A stretch of 64,000 nt of DNA from Haliea sp. (lineage in GTDB: Bacteria; Pseudomonadota; Gammaproteobacteria; Pseudomonadales; Halieaceae), in assembly GCA_024642245.1 (NCBI GenBank), contig JAHEBM010000004.1, forward strand, positions 42,722 to 106,721, given 5' to 3'. The position numbers and the translations under genes were made by a program. The notes beneath the pieces were generated by a model. The model saw only the letters and a program-made list of their open reading frames with translations. It did not search any database and was not told where the DNA came from. Of this stretch, positions 1 through 8,203 are shown in pieces. Every line of letters begins with the position of its first letter. The first letter of the stretch is position 1.

Positions 1-3
1 AGT

Positions 4-150
4 ATGTTCGTTCATTCCATAGTGTACGTGGTTCTTTCCATTCTTACGGCGACAGCGGTGTTCGCTGCCAGCATGCCTGTCAACAAGCCGTCACGGGAGC
101 ACCAGGTCCCCGGACCTGAGGCCGAAAGTACCGACACAGGCGACCAATAG
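4..150 (+). CDS. Small exported hypothetical protein (or C-terminus of a cut gene)
   Basis: A 48-codon frame starts at ATG 4 and ends at TAG 148. Residues 1-22 look like a signal peptide (hydrophobic core, then VFAAS), followed by a short charged, Pro-rich tail. The frame is still open at base 1, so this could equally be the end of a longer protein whose start lies outside the window. I recognise no family. It sits just upstream of the gspA-like gene. Confidence 0.35.
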   Translation: MFVHSIVYVVLSILTATAVFAASMPVNKPSREHQVPGPEAESTDTGDQ

Positions 151-265
151 GAGACTGTCTATCCACCGCCGGGTTTACCCGGCGGTGAAGTGAATAGCTT
201 TGACTTCTGCCCTTGGGCATAATGCTCGCCACGTTATTACGCACTGGCGAATGGCTGGCGGCTGC

Positions 266-1966
266 ATGTACCACCAATATTTCGGACTCACTGAAGCGCC
301 TTTTTCCATAGCGGTAAATCCGCGCTACCTGTTCATGAGTCCCCGTCACCGGGACGCGCTGGCGCATCTGCTGTACGGGGTCGGCGCCGGGGGCGGGTTC
401 ATTCTGCTCACGGGTGAGGTGGGTACCGGCAAGACCACAATCAACCGCTGCCTGCTGGAGCAGTTGCCCGACGACACCGATATTGCAATTATTCTCAACC
501 CGGCACTCAATGCCATGGAGTTGCTTGCCACGGTCTGTGATGAGCTGGGTATCAGCTACGATCAGGATAGCCATACCCTCAAGACCCTCACGGACAAGCT
601 GCATCGCTACCTGCTGGACAATCACGGGCGGGGTCGCAAGACGGTGCTGATGATTGACGAAGCCCAGCACCTGGATTTCGATGTGCTCGAGCAGATTCGC
701 CTGCTTACCAACCTGGAAACCAACAGCGAGAAATTGCTGCAGATCATCCTCATAGGCCAGCCGGAGCTGGCCCAGATGCTGGGGCGGCCAGAGCTGCGCC
801 AGCTGAACCAGCGTATTACCGCGCGCTACAATCTCGAACCCCTGAGCCAGGAGGAGACGGGTGCCTACATCCGCCACCGCTTGCAGGTAGCGGGAATGAA
901 CCCGGGCCAGGAGGTGTTTCCCGGGCCTGTGGTGCGGGGTATTCACCGCTATACCCGCGGCATTCCGCGCCTGATCAACGTATTGTGTGATCGCATGATG
1001 CTGGGCGCATACAGCCGCAACCTGGGTGCAGCGGATCTCGGCATGCTGCGCATCGCCGCGCGTGAGGTCATGGGGGAGGAGGCCGCGGGCGCCGGCGCGA
1101 AACCGATCCGCTTCTGGCTGATGGCCCTACTGGGTGGGCTGTTGCTGGTCGCGGCGGCTGGCTGGTGGTGGCAGGCCCGGCAGGCGCCGCCACAGCTGGT
1201 GCAGCAGCCCGAGGCCCCGCGCAGGGTTGACCCCGCGCCGGCTAGCGCACCGGCGGCATCGACTGCCGCCGTGGTGTCGCGGCCGCCTGCAGCGGTCCTG
1301 CCGCCCGCGGATAAGAGCACGCCAGAGGCTGCCGCGGGCGAGCTCGACTGGATGCTCTCCCCGGTGGCCGCCCTGACGCAGCTGTGGTCTGTATACAGCG
1401 CCGTCCCGCTGCCGCTGGACCTGTGTGCAGGCCAGGTGCACGACGGCCTGGCCTGCGTGGCGGGTAGAGCCGGCACCTGGGACGAACTGTCTGACTTCGA
1501 TCGCCCGCTGCTACTGGACATGGTCACGCCCGAACGTTTCGCCGCGGGAGTTGTCTTCCTCGGCATGAATGGTCGTCGTGCCTGGGTAGCCACGCCCGGG
1601 GGCATCGGGGAGGCAGACCTCAGCCTGCTGGGTCCCGCCTGGACTGGTAACTACCGTCTGCTGTGGCATCCACCCGAGGGTTTTAACCGGCCCCTGGGCC
1701 TTGGGGATAACAGCCCTGCAGTGGCGCGTGTGGCGGAGTTGTTTGCGCGCCTCGACGGGCAGGAACAGGCGTTGGCTGACAGCCGCTTCAATGCAGCGCT
1801 GCAGACCCGCGTGCGCCTGTTCCAGCGGGAACAGGGTCTGCAAGACGATGGCGTCGTGGGAATGCAGACCCTGCTCAGGCTCAATGAAGCGACCGGTATT
1901 GACCTGACCGCGGCGGCGGCGCGAGCACGCCTGGGGGCGGGCGGGGACAGCGCGGTAACGCGATGA
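266..1966 (+). CDS. gspA: ExeA/GspA-type AAA ATPase with peptidoglycan-binding domain
   Basis: Inner-membrane ATPase of the GspA/ExeA family, which with GspB helps pass or assemble the type II secretin through peptidoglycan. The protein opens with the family signature MYHQYFGLTEAPFS. Walker A (GEVGTGKTT) is at about residues 50-58 and Walker B (VLMIDEA) near 127-133. One transmembrane helix lies near 281-303, then a Pro/Ala linker, and a C-terminal peptidoglycan_binding_1 domain (FNAALQTRVRLFQREQG...DDGVVGMQTL) near 505-550. I chose ATG 266 because the family starts there; in-frame ATG 251 and a start at 200 also exist and no strong ribosome site decides. gspB follows after 40 bases; no other gsp gene is in the window. 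Confidence 0.88.
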   Translation: MYHQYFGLTEAPFSIAVNPRYLFMSPRHRDALAHLLYGVGAGGGFILLTGEVGTGKTTINRCLLEQLPDDTDIAIILNPALNAMELLATVCDELGISYDQDSHTLKTLTDKLHRYLLDNHGRGRKTVLMIDEAQHLDFDVLEQIRLLTNLETNSEKLLQIILIGQPELAQMLGRPELRQLNQRITARYNLEPLSQEETGAYIRHRLQVAGMNPGQEVFPGPVVRGIHRYTRGIPRLINVLCDRMMLGAYSRNLGAADLGMLRIAAREVMGEEAAGAGAKPIRFWLMALLGGLLLVAAAGWWWQARQAPPQLVQQPEAPRRVDPAPASAPAASTAAVVSRPPAAVLPPADKSTPEAAAGELDWMLSPVAALTQLWSVYSAVPLPLDLCAGQVHDGLACVAGRAGTWDELSDFDRPLLLDMVTPERFAAGVVFLGMNGRRAWVATPGGIGEADLSLLGPAWTGNYRLLWHPPEGFNRPLGLGDNSPAVARVAELFARLDGQEQALADSRFNAALQTRVRLFQREQGLQDDGVVGMQTLLRLNEATGIDLTAAAARARLGAGGDSAVTR

Positions 1967-2006
1967 GCTGGTTTTTGGGGTATCTGGTCAAGAGAAGGAC
2001 CCACCG

Positions 2007-2945
2007 ATGTCACTGATTCTCGACGCATTGAACCGCTCCCGCCAGGAGAGCGAAGGGATGCCCGGACTGTCCTCCAGCCATCCTGTGGGCCGCCCGGCAG
2101 ACAGCGTGAACTGGGTCCAGTGGCTGCTGGTTGCGGCGCTCGCGCTGGCCGTGTTTGCCATTGGCTGGTTGCTGGTCGATCGATCCCCACGACCCGGGCT
2201 CCCGCCCCCGGCCGGGGCGGCGGTCATGGACGCGCCGGCGGCTGTGGCACAGCTTGAGCCGGTAGAGCAGATTCAGCAGATTCAGCAGGTTGAGCAGGTA
2301 GAGCAGGTAGCGCAGCTTGAGCAGGCACGGCAGCCAGGGCAGGTTGAGCCGGTGGAGCCGCTTGCGCAAACGTTTACCGAGCCGGGGTCTGACCCCCTGC
2401 CGGCGCCGCCAACCGTCACCGTTGCCAGCCCGGTGCAGCACCCGCTCGCGGTAGCGGAACACCCGGTCGGTGCAGCGCCATTGGATGAGAGCGTGGCCGC
2501 CCTGTATCAGCAGGAATCACAGGAGTCCCGGGAAGATCAGGTTGAGCCGGCCAGGGCCGCGTATGCAAGCGATGCGGCGGCAGCGGAGGTCGGCCCGGCA
2601 AGGGGGGCAGCCGAGTCCCGCCAGGAGGAGACGATCGACATCGAACAACTGGTCTCCAGTGCCAAGGCCGAGCTCGCGGACTCGCGGCTGGCTGACAACG
2701 GCGTGCCTTTCCTGTCGAGCCTGTCCCAGCAGAAGAAGGATGCTATTCCCACCCTCATGTACCAGCGCCATGACTATTCCGGGGACAGTGCCCGCTCGAG
2801 TGTTGTTATAAACGGCAAAACCCTGCGTGCCGGCGGCACGATCGGCGCGGTGAAAATCGAGGAGATTCTGCCCGACTCCGTGGTGCTGGAGTCCGGGGGT
2901 ACGCGCTTTCGCCTGCGCGCCCTCAACAGCTGGGTAAACCTATAG
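2007..2945 (+). CDS. gspB: General secretion pathway protein B (GspB/ExeB-like)
   Basis: Partner of GspA. The start MSLILDALNRSRQE is typical of GspB proteins, with AAGGA about 8 bases before the ATG. A single membrane helix spans residues 39-57. The middle is long, Pro/Glu/Gln-rich and probably disordered, with a run of QIQ/VEQ units coded by a short tandem repeat. The last 50 or so residues (GKTLRAGGTIGAVKIEEIL...FRLRALNSW) are the periplasmic T2SSB domain. Family proteins bind GspA and help secretin assembly. Distance to gspA is 40 bases, so the two are likely co-transcribed. Confidence 0.85.
   Translation: MSLILDALNRSRQESEGMPGLSSSHPVGRPADSVNWVQWLLVAALALAVFAIGWLLVDRSPRPGLPPPAGAAVMDAPAAVAQLEPVEQIQQIQQVEQVEQVAQLEQARQPGQVEPVEPLAQTFTEPGSDPLPAPPTVTVASPVQHPLAVAEHPVGAAPLDESVAALYQQESQESREDQVEPARAAYASDAAAAEVGPARGAAESRQEETIDIEQLVSSAKAELADSRLADNGVPFLSSLSQQKKDAIPTLMYQRHDYSGDSARSSVVINGKTLRAGGTIGAVKIEEILPDSVVLESGGTRFRLRALNSWVNL
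2265..2324 (+). repeat. Short in-frame tandem repeat inside gspB
   Basis: About six imperfect copies of 9-12 base units of the form GAGCAGGTA / CAGCAGATT encode alternating QIQQ, VEQ and LEQ units. The repeat is in frame, so copy-number changes would alter only the length of the periplasmic linker. Confidence 0.6.
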
Positions 2946-3195
2946 TGTAGTGGCGCCCCGGTGGGTCATCATCGGGCAGTACTTCACCCGCAACAGTCAC
3001 GGCCAGCGGCAGGGTCCCGTCGGTCTGTAGGTCCGAAATTCACCTCTTGCCCTTAACCTTTGCAGTCCAGTGTGGCAGGATTTGCCCTCCGCATGGTGCG
3101 GGACCACCGGCAGCCAGCCAGGCACAACCTGCGTGCGGGTATACGGGTGGGCCATAACGCCATAAATTCAAATCGTACCAGCTGAGGTAAGTCCA

Positions 3196-3534
3196 ATGAA
3201 AATGATTACGGCGGTCATCAAGCCGTTCAAGCTCGATGATGTGCGCGATGCGTTGAACCAGATCGGTATCTCCGGTATGACCGTAGAGGAGGTCAAGGGA
3301 TACGGTCGCCAGAAGGGACACACCGAGCTTTATCGGGGCGCCGAGTACATTGTTGAGTTCCAGCCCAAGATCAGGCTGCAGCTGGCGCTGAGTGATTCCC
3401 AGGTGGAAGCGGCGATAGAGGCCATAATCGGTGCCGCCAATACCGGGAAGATCGGCGACGGCAAGATTTTCGTCAGTCCGCTTGAGCAGAGCATCCGTAT
3501 TCGCACCGGCGAAACCGGCGAAGACGCACTTTGA
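3196..3534 (+). CDS. glnK: Nitrogen regulatory protein P-II (GlnK)
   Basis: Trimeric P-II signal protein of 112 residues, the normal family length. The T-loop carries Tyr51 (YRGAEY) that GlnD uridylylates, and the conserved B- and C-loop sequences TGKIGDGKIF and IRTGETGEDAL are intact. GlnK senses 2-oxoglutarate, ATP and ADP and plugs the AmtB channel when nitrogen is plentiful. The start has GAGGTAAG just upstream. Linkage to amtB 14 bases downstream is why I call it GlnK rather than GlnB. A clear sigma-54 promoter could not be found in the 250 bases upstream. Confidence 0.95.
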   Translation: MKMITAVIKPFKLDDVRDALNQIGISGMTVEEVKGYGRQKGHTELYRGAEYIVEFQPKIRLQLALSDSQVEAAIEAIIGAANTGKIGDGKIFVSPLEQSIRIRTGETGEDAL

Positions 3535-3548
3535 ACCTGGAGGTTACG

Positions 3549-4853
3549 ATGAAAACGATGAAATCATTGGCCCTGGGGGCCGTCTCGCTGCTGGCGGCCA
3601 GCAGCGCCAGTGCCCAGGAGATCAACGGCGCCGACACGGCCTGGATACTCACTTCCACCGCCCTGGTATTGTTCATGACAATTCCCGGCTTGTCCCTCTT
3701 TTATGCCGGCCTGGTACGTTCCAAGAATGTACTGTCAGTCCTGATGCAGTGTTTTGCCCTGACCTGCCTGATGTCGCTGGTGTGGTTCGCGGTGGGTTAC
3801 ACCATCGCTTTCGGTAGTGACGGTGTAGAGCAGGGCATGTGGATAGGCGATTTCGGCAATATGTTTTTTGCCAACATAGGCATGGATTCAGTCAACGGCA
3901 CAGTGCCCGCAACGCTCTTCGCCATTTTCCAGATGACGTTCGCTATTATCACCCCGGCACTGATCGTGGGCGGCTTCGCCGAGCGGATGCGTTTTTCCGC
4001 CATGCTGCTGTTCAGTACGTTGTGGCTGGTGCTCGTCTACTCGCCGGTGTGCCACTGGGTCTGGGGAGGCGGCTGGCTGGGTAATATGGGCCTGCAGGAT
4101 TTCGCCGGTGGTACGGTCGTTCATATCACCGCGGCCGTGGCAGCCCTGGTGGCGGCAATGATGATCGGCCCGCGCCGCGGCTTTGGCACGGTCGCGATGC
4201 CACCGCACAACCTGACACTCACGGTAGCCGGAGCGGGTATGCTGTGGGTCGGCTGGTTTGGCTTCAACGCCGGCTCGGCGGTAGCCGCCGACGGCAGCGC
4301 GGCAATGGCCATGCTGGTAACTCACCTCTCCGCGTCAGCCGGCGCCCTTGCGTGGATGTCGATGGAATGGCTTCGCCACGGCAAGCCCTCGATGCTCGGT
4401 ACGGTTACCGGCATGGTGGCGGGCCTGGGAACGATTACTCCGGCCTCCGGATCGGTCGGCCCCGCCGCTGCGGTCGTGATAGGTCTGATAGCCGGTGTCG
4501 TCTGTTATTTCGCCACCAATTACCTGAAAAACAAGCTCAAGGTCGATGACAGCCTGGACGTATTTCCCGTGCACGGCGTGGGCGGTATCCTGGGTACCCT
4601 GCTGGCCGGGATTTTCTGTTCCACCCAGCTGGGCATCTTCAGCGGTAATGGATTCTCCGACGGTATCTCCAGCATCGGGGGCCAGTTGATGGTACAGGGC
4701 ACCGGCGTGCTGGCGACGCTCGTTTACACCGCTGTCGTGACATTCGTATTGCTGAAGGTAGTGGGCACGTTGGTGGGATTGCGTGTGGATGGTGACGAGG
4801 AAACCCAGGGGCTGGATCTCGTGCTGCACGACGAGCGCGGCTACGACCTGTAG
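3549..4853 (+). CDS. amtB: Ammonium transporter AmtB
   Basis: Ammonium channel of 434 residues. It has a cleavable signal peptide (MKTMKSLALGAVSLLAASSASA), as in E. coli AmtB, then about 11 membrane helices. The pore histidine pair is visible in VVHITAAVAALVAAM and FPVHGVGGILGTLLAG. The C-terminus ends in a GlnK-binding type tail. The start at ATG 3549 is fixed by CTGGAGG overlapping the glnK stop; this makes glnK-amtB a two-gene operon closed by the hairpin at 4872. Confidence 0.95.
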   Translation: MKTMKSLALGAVSLLAASSASAQEINGADTAWILTSTALVLFMTIPGLSLFYAGLVRSKNVLSVLMQCFALTCLMSLVWFAVGYTIAFGSDGVEQGMWIGDFGNMFFANIGMDSVNGTVPATLFAIFQMTFAIITPALIVGGFAERMRFSAMLLFSTLWLVLVYSPVCHWVWGGGWLGNMGLQDFAGGTVVHITAAVAALVAAMMIGPRRGFGTVAMPPHNLTLTVAGAGMLWVGWFGFNAGSAVAADGSAAMAMLVTHLSASAGALAWMSMEWLRHGKPSMLGTVTGMVAGLGTITPASGSVGPAAAVVIGLIAGVVCYFATNYLKNKLKVDDSLDVFPVHGVGGILGTLLAGIFCSTQLGIFSGNGFSDGISSIGGQLMVQGTGVLATLVYTAVVTFVLLKVVGTLVGLRVDGDEETQGLDLVLHDERGYDL

Positions 4854-4871
4854 ACCCCGGCAAAACAACTC

Positions 4872-4897
4872 AAGGCCACATTACGTGGCCTTTTTTT
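4872..4897 (+). terminator. Rho-independent terminator of glnK-amtB
   Basis: An 8-bp perfect stem (AAGGCCAC / GTGGCCTT) with a 5-base loop runs straight into seven T residues. It lies 18 bases after the amtB stop and ahead of the convergent yciH gene. Confidence 0.88.
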
Positions 4898-4939
4898 ATT
4901 TGCGCAGCACAGCACGGCCAGGACACTCGGGCTGCTGCG

Positions 4940-5299
4940 TTACCCACCCGCGATTTTTACCGTGAAACCGCGTTTTTCAAGTTCGGCCCTGAGTGTTGGT
5001 CGCTGGTCGCCCTGGATTTCGATATGGTCGTCCTTGAGCGCGCCGCCCACGCCGCATTTTTGCTTGAGAGCCCGGGCGAGGTCCTGCATTTCCGTTCGGG
5101 GCAGGCCCAGGCCGGTGATGAGGGTAACCGCCTTGCCGCCGCGACCCTTGGTTTCCCGATGCAGTCGAACAATGCCGTCCCCGAGCGCTGCGGGGCGGTC
5201 CTTGCCACATACGCAATCGGCCACGGGCCGGTGACACTGTGGGCAGAGGCGTCCCGTTTCGGTGGAATAGACCAGGTTGCTCTTTTTATTCTTGCTCAT
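4940..5299 (-). CDS. yciH: SUI1/eIF1-like translation factor YciH
   Basis: Small protein of 119 residues with the SUI1 (eIF1) fold, seen in GKAVTLITGLGLP and ALKQKCGVGGALKDDHIEIQG. An N-terminal Cys cluster (CPQCHRPVADCVC, residues 19-31) looks like a zinc knuckle, as in other bacterial YciH proteins. The family is related to eukaryotic initiation factor 1 and has been linked to start-codon fidelity. It is convergent with amtB. Confidence 0.88.
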   Translation of the reverse strand: MSKNKKSNLVYSTETGRLCPQCHRPVADCVCGKDRPAALGDGIVRLHRETKGRGGKAVTLITGLGLPRTEMQDLARALKQKCGVGGALKDDHIEIQGDQRPTLRAELEKRGFTVKIAGG

Positions 5300-5386
5300 G
5301 GATCAGGCCGTGCCATTGTGTCAGTACGGCAGTATATTAGCTTGCCCAAAGAGACGGGAACAGACACAAGTGAAGGAGAGCCGGGT

Positions 5387-5605
5387 TTGGCAGGTATAGA
5401 CGATTTTGCTGCGCAACTGATCGACGTGCAGACGCAACTGGCCTACCAGGAGGACCTGTTGCGGGAGCTCAACGGGGCACTGGCTTCACAACAACAGGAA
5501 ATCCTGGTGTTACGGCGGCAGGTTCAGTTGCTCAAGCAGCGCCAGGATGAGCACGGCGAACCGCAGGCTGCGGGAGCCGCACAGGAGCGGCCGCCTCATT
5601 ACTAA
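5387..5605 (+). CDS. slyX: SlyX family protein
   Basis: A 72-residue coiled-coil protein with the SlyX pattern LIDVQTQLAYQEDLLREL followed by heptads to about residue 55. The start is TTG 5387: GGAGAG lies about 7 bases upstream and the resulting length equals the family norm, whereas the longer open frame reads through unrelated sequence antisense to yciH. Biochemical role is unknown. It is divergent from yciH, with about 87 bases between the starts. Confidence 0.8.
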   Translation: MAGIDDFAAQLIDVQTQLAYQEDLLRELNGALASQQQEILVLRRQVQLLKQRQDEHGEPQAAGAAQERPPHY

Positions 5606-5686
5606 ACAATAATTACACCGCACTGCGCCAGCTTCGGGCCTGTCAACACCGCGCCCGGCGCCTGCCGGCAAATATTGTTAGACCGG

Positions 5687-5708
5687 GCGGGTAATGCGGC
5701 CCGCTTTT
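5687..5708 (+). terminator. Possible terminator after slyX
   Basis: A 5-bp GC stem (GCGGG / CCCGC) with an 8-base loop is followed by four T residues about 80 bases after the slyX stop. The stem is short and the T-run weak, so this is tentative. Confidence 0.3.
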
Positions 5709-5781
5709 ACTTGCCGTGAGGCAACCCCCCGGTAGAATTCACCCAGGCATTCGAGTTATCCGCTTCACACAGGAGATTACC

Positions 5782-7017
5782 ATGGCAGAAAGCGCCCACA
5801 AGGACAGTGCTGAACAGGCTGAATTTCGCCAGTACTGTCGCCACTGGCTGGCGGCAAACCGACCGGCGGACCCCTCGGTACGCCTGCCCCTGAGCGCGCT
5901 GGAAATTATGACGATGGAGCAGCTGACCTACCTGCAGGCCTGGCAAAAATCCGCCTATGACGCCGGGCTGGTCGGCTGTGACTATCCGCAAGAGGTGGGC
6001 GGTGCTGGTCGCAAGGACTGCCAGCGGGTAGCTAATGAAGAGATGCTGGCGGCGCGCACACCGTACTTTCCCAATATCATAGGCCTTGGTATGGCGGCGC
6101 CCACCGTGTTCTACCACGGGCAACCTGAACTCAGTCAACGGCTGTTGCCCCGGCTGTTTTCCGGGGAGGACATCTGGTGCCAGGGCTTCAGCGAACCTGG
6201 TGCCGGTTCTGATCTTGCCAGTGTCCAGACCTTCGCCGAGCGCAGGGGCGACAAGTGGGTGATTAACGGTCACAAGGTATGGACCTCCCTCGCGCACTTT
6301 GCCGAGTGGATGATATTGCTGCTGCGAACCGACAAATCCCACAAGTACGATGGCCTGTCCTATTTTGTGGTGCCTATACGCTCTGCCCTGGGCAAGGGTG
6401 TGACGGTGCGGCCACTGATCAAGATCACCGGAGAGACCGGCTTCAACGAGGTGATATTTGACGACCTGGAAGTGGATGACAGTCTCCGCCTCGACGAGCT
6501 TGGCAAGGGCTGGCAGGTCGCCATGACCACGCTGTTGCATGAGCGCGGGGCAGGGGAGTTGCAAACGCCTCGCGCCGGCGGACTGAAGAACAAGGGCGGC
6601 CATACCACCAGTGCGAGCAGCCTCGTAGAGTTTGCCAGGACAGTCGAGCGCAGCGGCAGGCCTGCCGCTGACGACGCCCTGCTCAGAGACCGCATCATGC
6701 AACAGCTCATTCGCGAAACCGGTCTCGCCCAGAACCAGCGGCGATCCAGGGTGCCGGCCCTGCTGGACCACCCCATGCGGGTGCAGCTGCAGAACAAATT
6801 ACTTGCCAGTGAGATCAGCCAGGATACGGCCGCCCTCGCGCTGGAGGTGGCCGGGGCCAGTGCATCCCTGTACCTCGGCGATGACAATGCGCCGGCCGGT
6901 GGCCAGTGGAGCCTGGCCTACATGAACTCCTATGGAATGACCATCGCCGCCGGCACCAGTGAGGTGCAGCGTAATATCCTGGGTGAGCGCGTGCTCGGCC
7001 TGCCGAAATCCAAATAA
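5782..7017 (+). CDS. Acyl-CoA dehydrogenase, subunit of a probable heteromeric enzyme
   Basis: FAD-dependent acyl-CoA dehydrogenase of 411 residues. Visible family motifs are WCQGFSEPGAGSDLAS (substrate/FAD contact), WVINGHKVWTSLAHFAEW, and the C-terminal AAGTSEVQRNILGERVLGLP. ATG 5782 is preceded by AGGAG. The next gene, 10 bases on, is a second, shorter member. Such side-by-side pairs are known to form alpha2beta2 dehydrogenases acting on steroid side chains or bulky acyl-CoAs, with only one subunit holding the catalytic base. The substrate here cannot be read from sequence. Confidence 0.85.
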   Translation: MAESAHKDSAEQAEFRQYCRHWLAANRPADPSVRLPLSALEIMTMEQLTYLQAWQKSAYDAGLVGCDYPQEVGGAGRKDCQRVANEEMLAARTPYFPNIIGLGMAAPTVFYHGQPELSQRLLPRLFSGEDIWCQGFSEPGAGSDLASVQTFAERRGDKWVINGHKVWTSLAHFAEWMILLLRTDKSHKYDGLSYFVVPIRSALGKGVTVRPLIKITGETGFNEVIFDDLEVDDSLRLDELGKGWQVAMTTLLHERGAGELQTPRAGGLKNKGGHTTSASSLVEFARTVERSGRPAADDALLRDRIMQQLIRETGLAQNQRRSRVPALLDHPMRVQLQNKLLASEISQDTAALALEVAGASASLYLGDDNAPAGGQWSLAYMNSYGMTIAAGTSEVQRNILGERVLGLPKSK

Positions 7018-7027
7018 GGGGAATACG

Positions 7028-8167
7028 ATGTCTCAACCGGATAATTTTGGTTTTGGTGAGGAGGCGGCACTGCTCAAGGCGTCCGCTGGCAAGTTCTTCG
7101 CGGATAAATTCCCCACCGCCACGTTGCACGCGCTGGTGGCCGCCGAGCACCGGCCCGAGCGGACCGGACAGTGCCAGTGGGACGCCGCTCTGTGGCGGGA
7201 GATGGTCGAGCTCGGCTGGACCATGCTGGCGGTGCCGGAAGCGGCCGGGGGAGTGGGTATGCCGGCGGTGGCAGTTGCCGGCCTGGCCGAGGAACTGGGC
7301 AAGGCCGCGTTTCCCTGCCCGCTGCTGGGAACCATCAATGCGAGTTATGTGCTGGCAGCCTGCGGCGCGGCCGGCCTGCCTGCACTCCAGGAAATAGCCG
7401 AGGGGTATTCAGCCAGCCTCGCCATTACCGATAAACGCGGCTCGTGGGTCCCGGGCGATTGCGAAGTCACCTGCACGGATGGTCGCTTGAATGGCACCGC
7501 GTGGTATGTGCAGGACGCCGGCAAGGCCGATCGATTGCTGGTCAGCGCGCATTGCGGCGGCAACGTCGGGCTTTACTGGGTGCCGGCCGACGCCCAGGGT
7601 ATCACCGTGCACCCCGACGCCATCGTCGATCTCACCCGGGACCAGGCGCACATCAGCTTCGCGAATGTCACAGCGACCGAGGTTTGCGCCGATGGGCAGG
7701 CGGCGCTGGCCGAGGCCATGCCGGCGATATGGACCGTACTGGCGGCGGATATCGTGGGCGCCGCCGAATGGCAGCTGCAGACCACGGTGGAGTATGTCGG
7801 CACCCGCCAGCAGTTTGATCGACCCCTGGGTTTTTTCCAGGCGGTGAAACACCCGCTGGTCGATGTGATGCTGCAGATCGACCAGGCCAAGTCCCTGGTG
7901 TATAACGCGGCCTGCGCTATCGACTGCGAGCCCGCCAGGGCACCGCAGTACGCCCACATGGCGAAGGCCTCTGCCAGCGACTGTGCAGCCCTGGCCTCGG
8001 GGCGTTCCGTGCAATTGCACGGCGGGATAGGCTTCACCTGGGAGTGTTTCGTACACCTGTACTTCAAGCGCCAGAAGCACAGCCAGATGCTGTTTGGCGA
8101 CGCCGCCTGGCACCGGGCACGGCTGGCCGACATCGTGATCGGCCCGGCTGCCGGCGCAGTCGCCTGA
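7028..8167 (+). CDS. Acyl-CoA dehydrogenase, second subunit
   Basis: Acyl-CoA dehydrogenase family, 379 residues, starting at ATG 7028 after AAGGGG. It has the C-terminal region typical of the partner subunit: GTRQQFDRPLGFFQAVKHPL and LHGGIGFTWECFVHLYFKR. The middle is divergent from the usual SEPxAGSD motif, in line with a partner in a heteromeric enzyme. It is 10 bases from the upstream dehydrogenase, so translation is probably coupled. Confidence 0.84.
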   Translation: MSQPDNFGFGEEAALLKASAGKFFADKFPTATLHALVAAEHRPERTGQCQWDAALWREMVELGWTMLAVPEAAGGVGMPAVAVAGLAEELGKAAFPCPLLGTINASYVLAACGAAGLPALQEIAEGYSASLAITDKRGSWVPGDCEVTCTDGRLNGTAWYVQDAGKADRLLVSAHCGGNVGLYWVPADAQGITVHPDAIVDLTRDQAHISFANVTATEVCADGQAALAEAMPAIWTVLAADIVGAAEWQLQTTVEYVGTRQQFDRPLGFFQAVKHPLVDVMLQIDQAKSLVYNAACAIDCEPARAPQYAHMAKASASDCAALASGRSVQLHGGIGFTWECFVHLYFKRQKHSQMLFGDAAWHRARLADIVIGPAAGAVA

Positions 8168-8203
8168 AATGCACCTTGCATGAATAAGCAAAGAGGTATC
8201 AGC

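Noticed and set aside
3075..3160. Sigma-54 promoter for glnK-amtB
   Set aside because: TGGCAGGATTTGCC has GG and GC only 8 bases apart, and GGCACAACCTGCGT ends in GT instead of GC; neither fits GG-N10-GC.
5707..6771. 354-codon antisense frame opposite the first acyl-CoA dehydrogenase
   Set aside because: Shadow of the real gene; no ribosome site or family motif.
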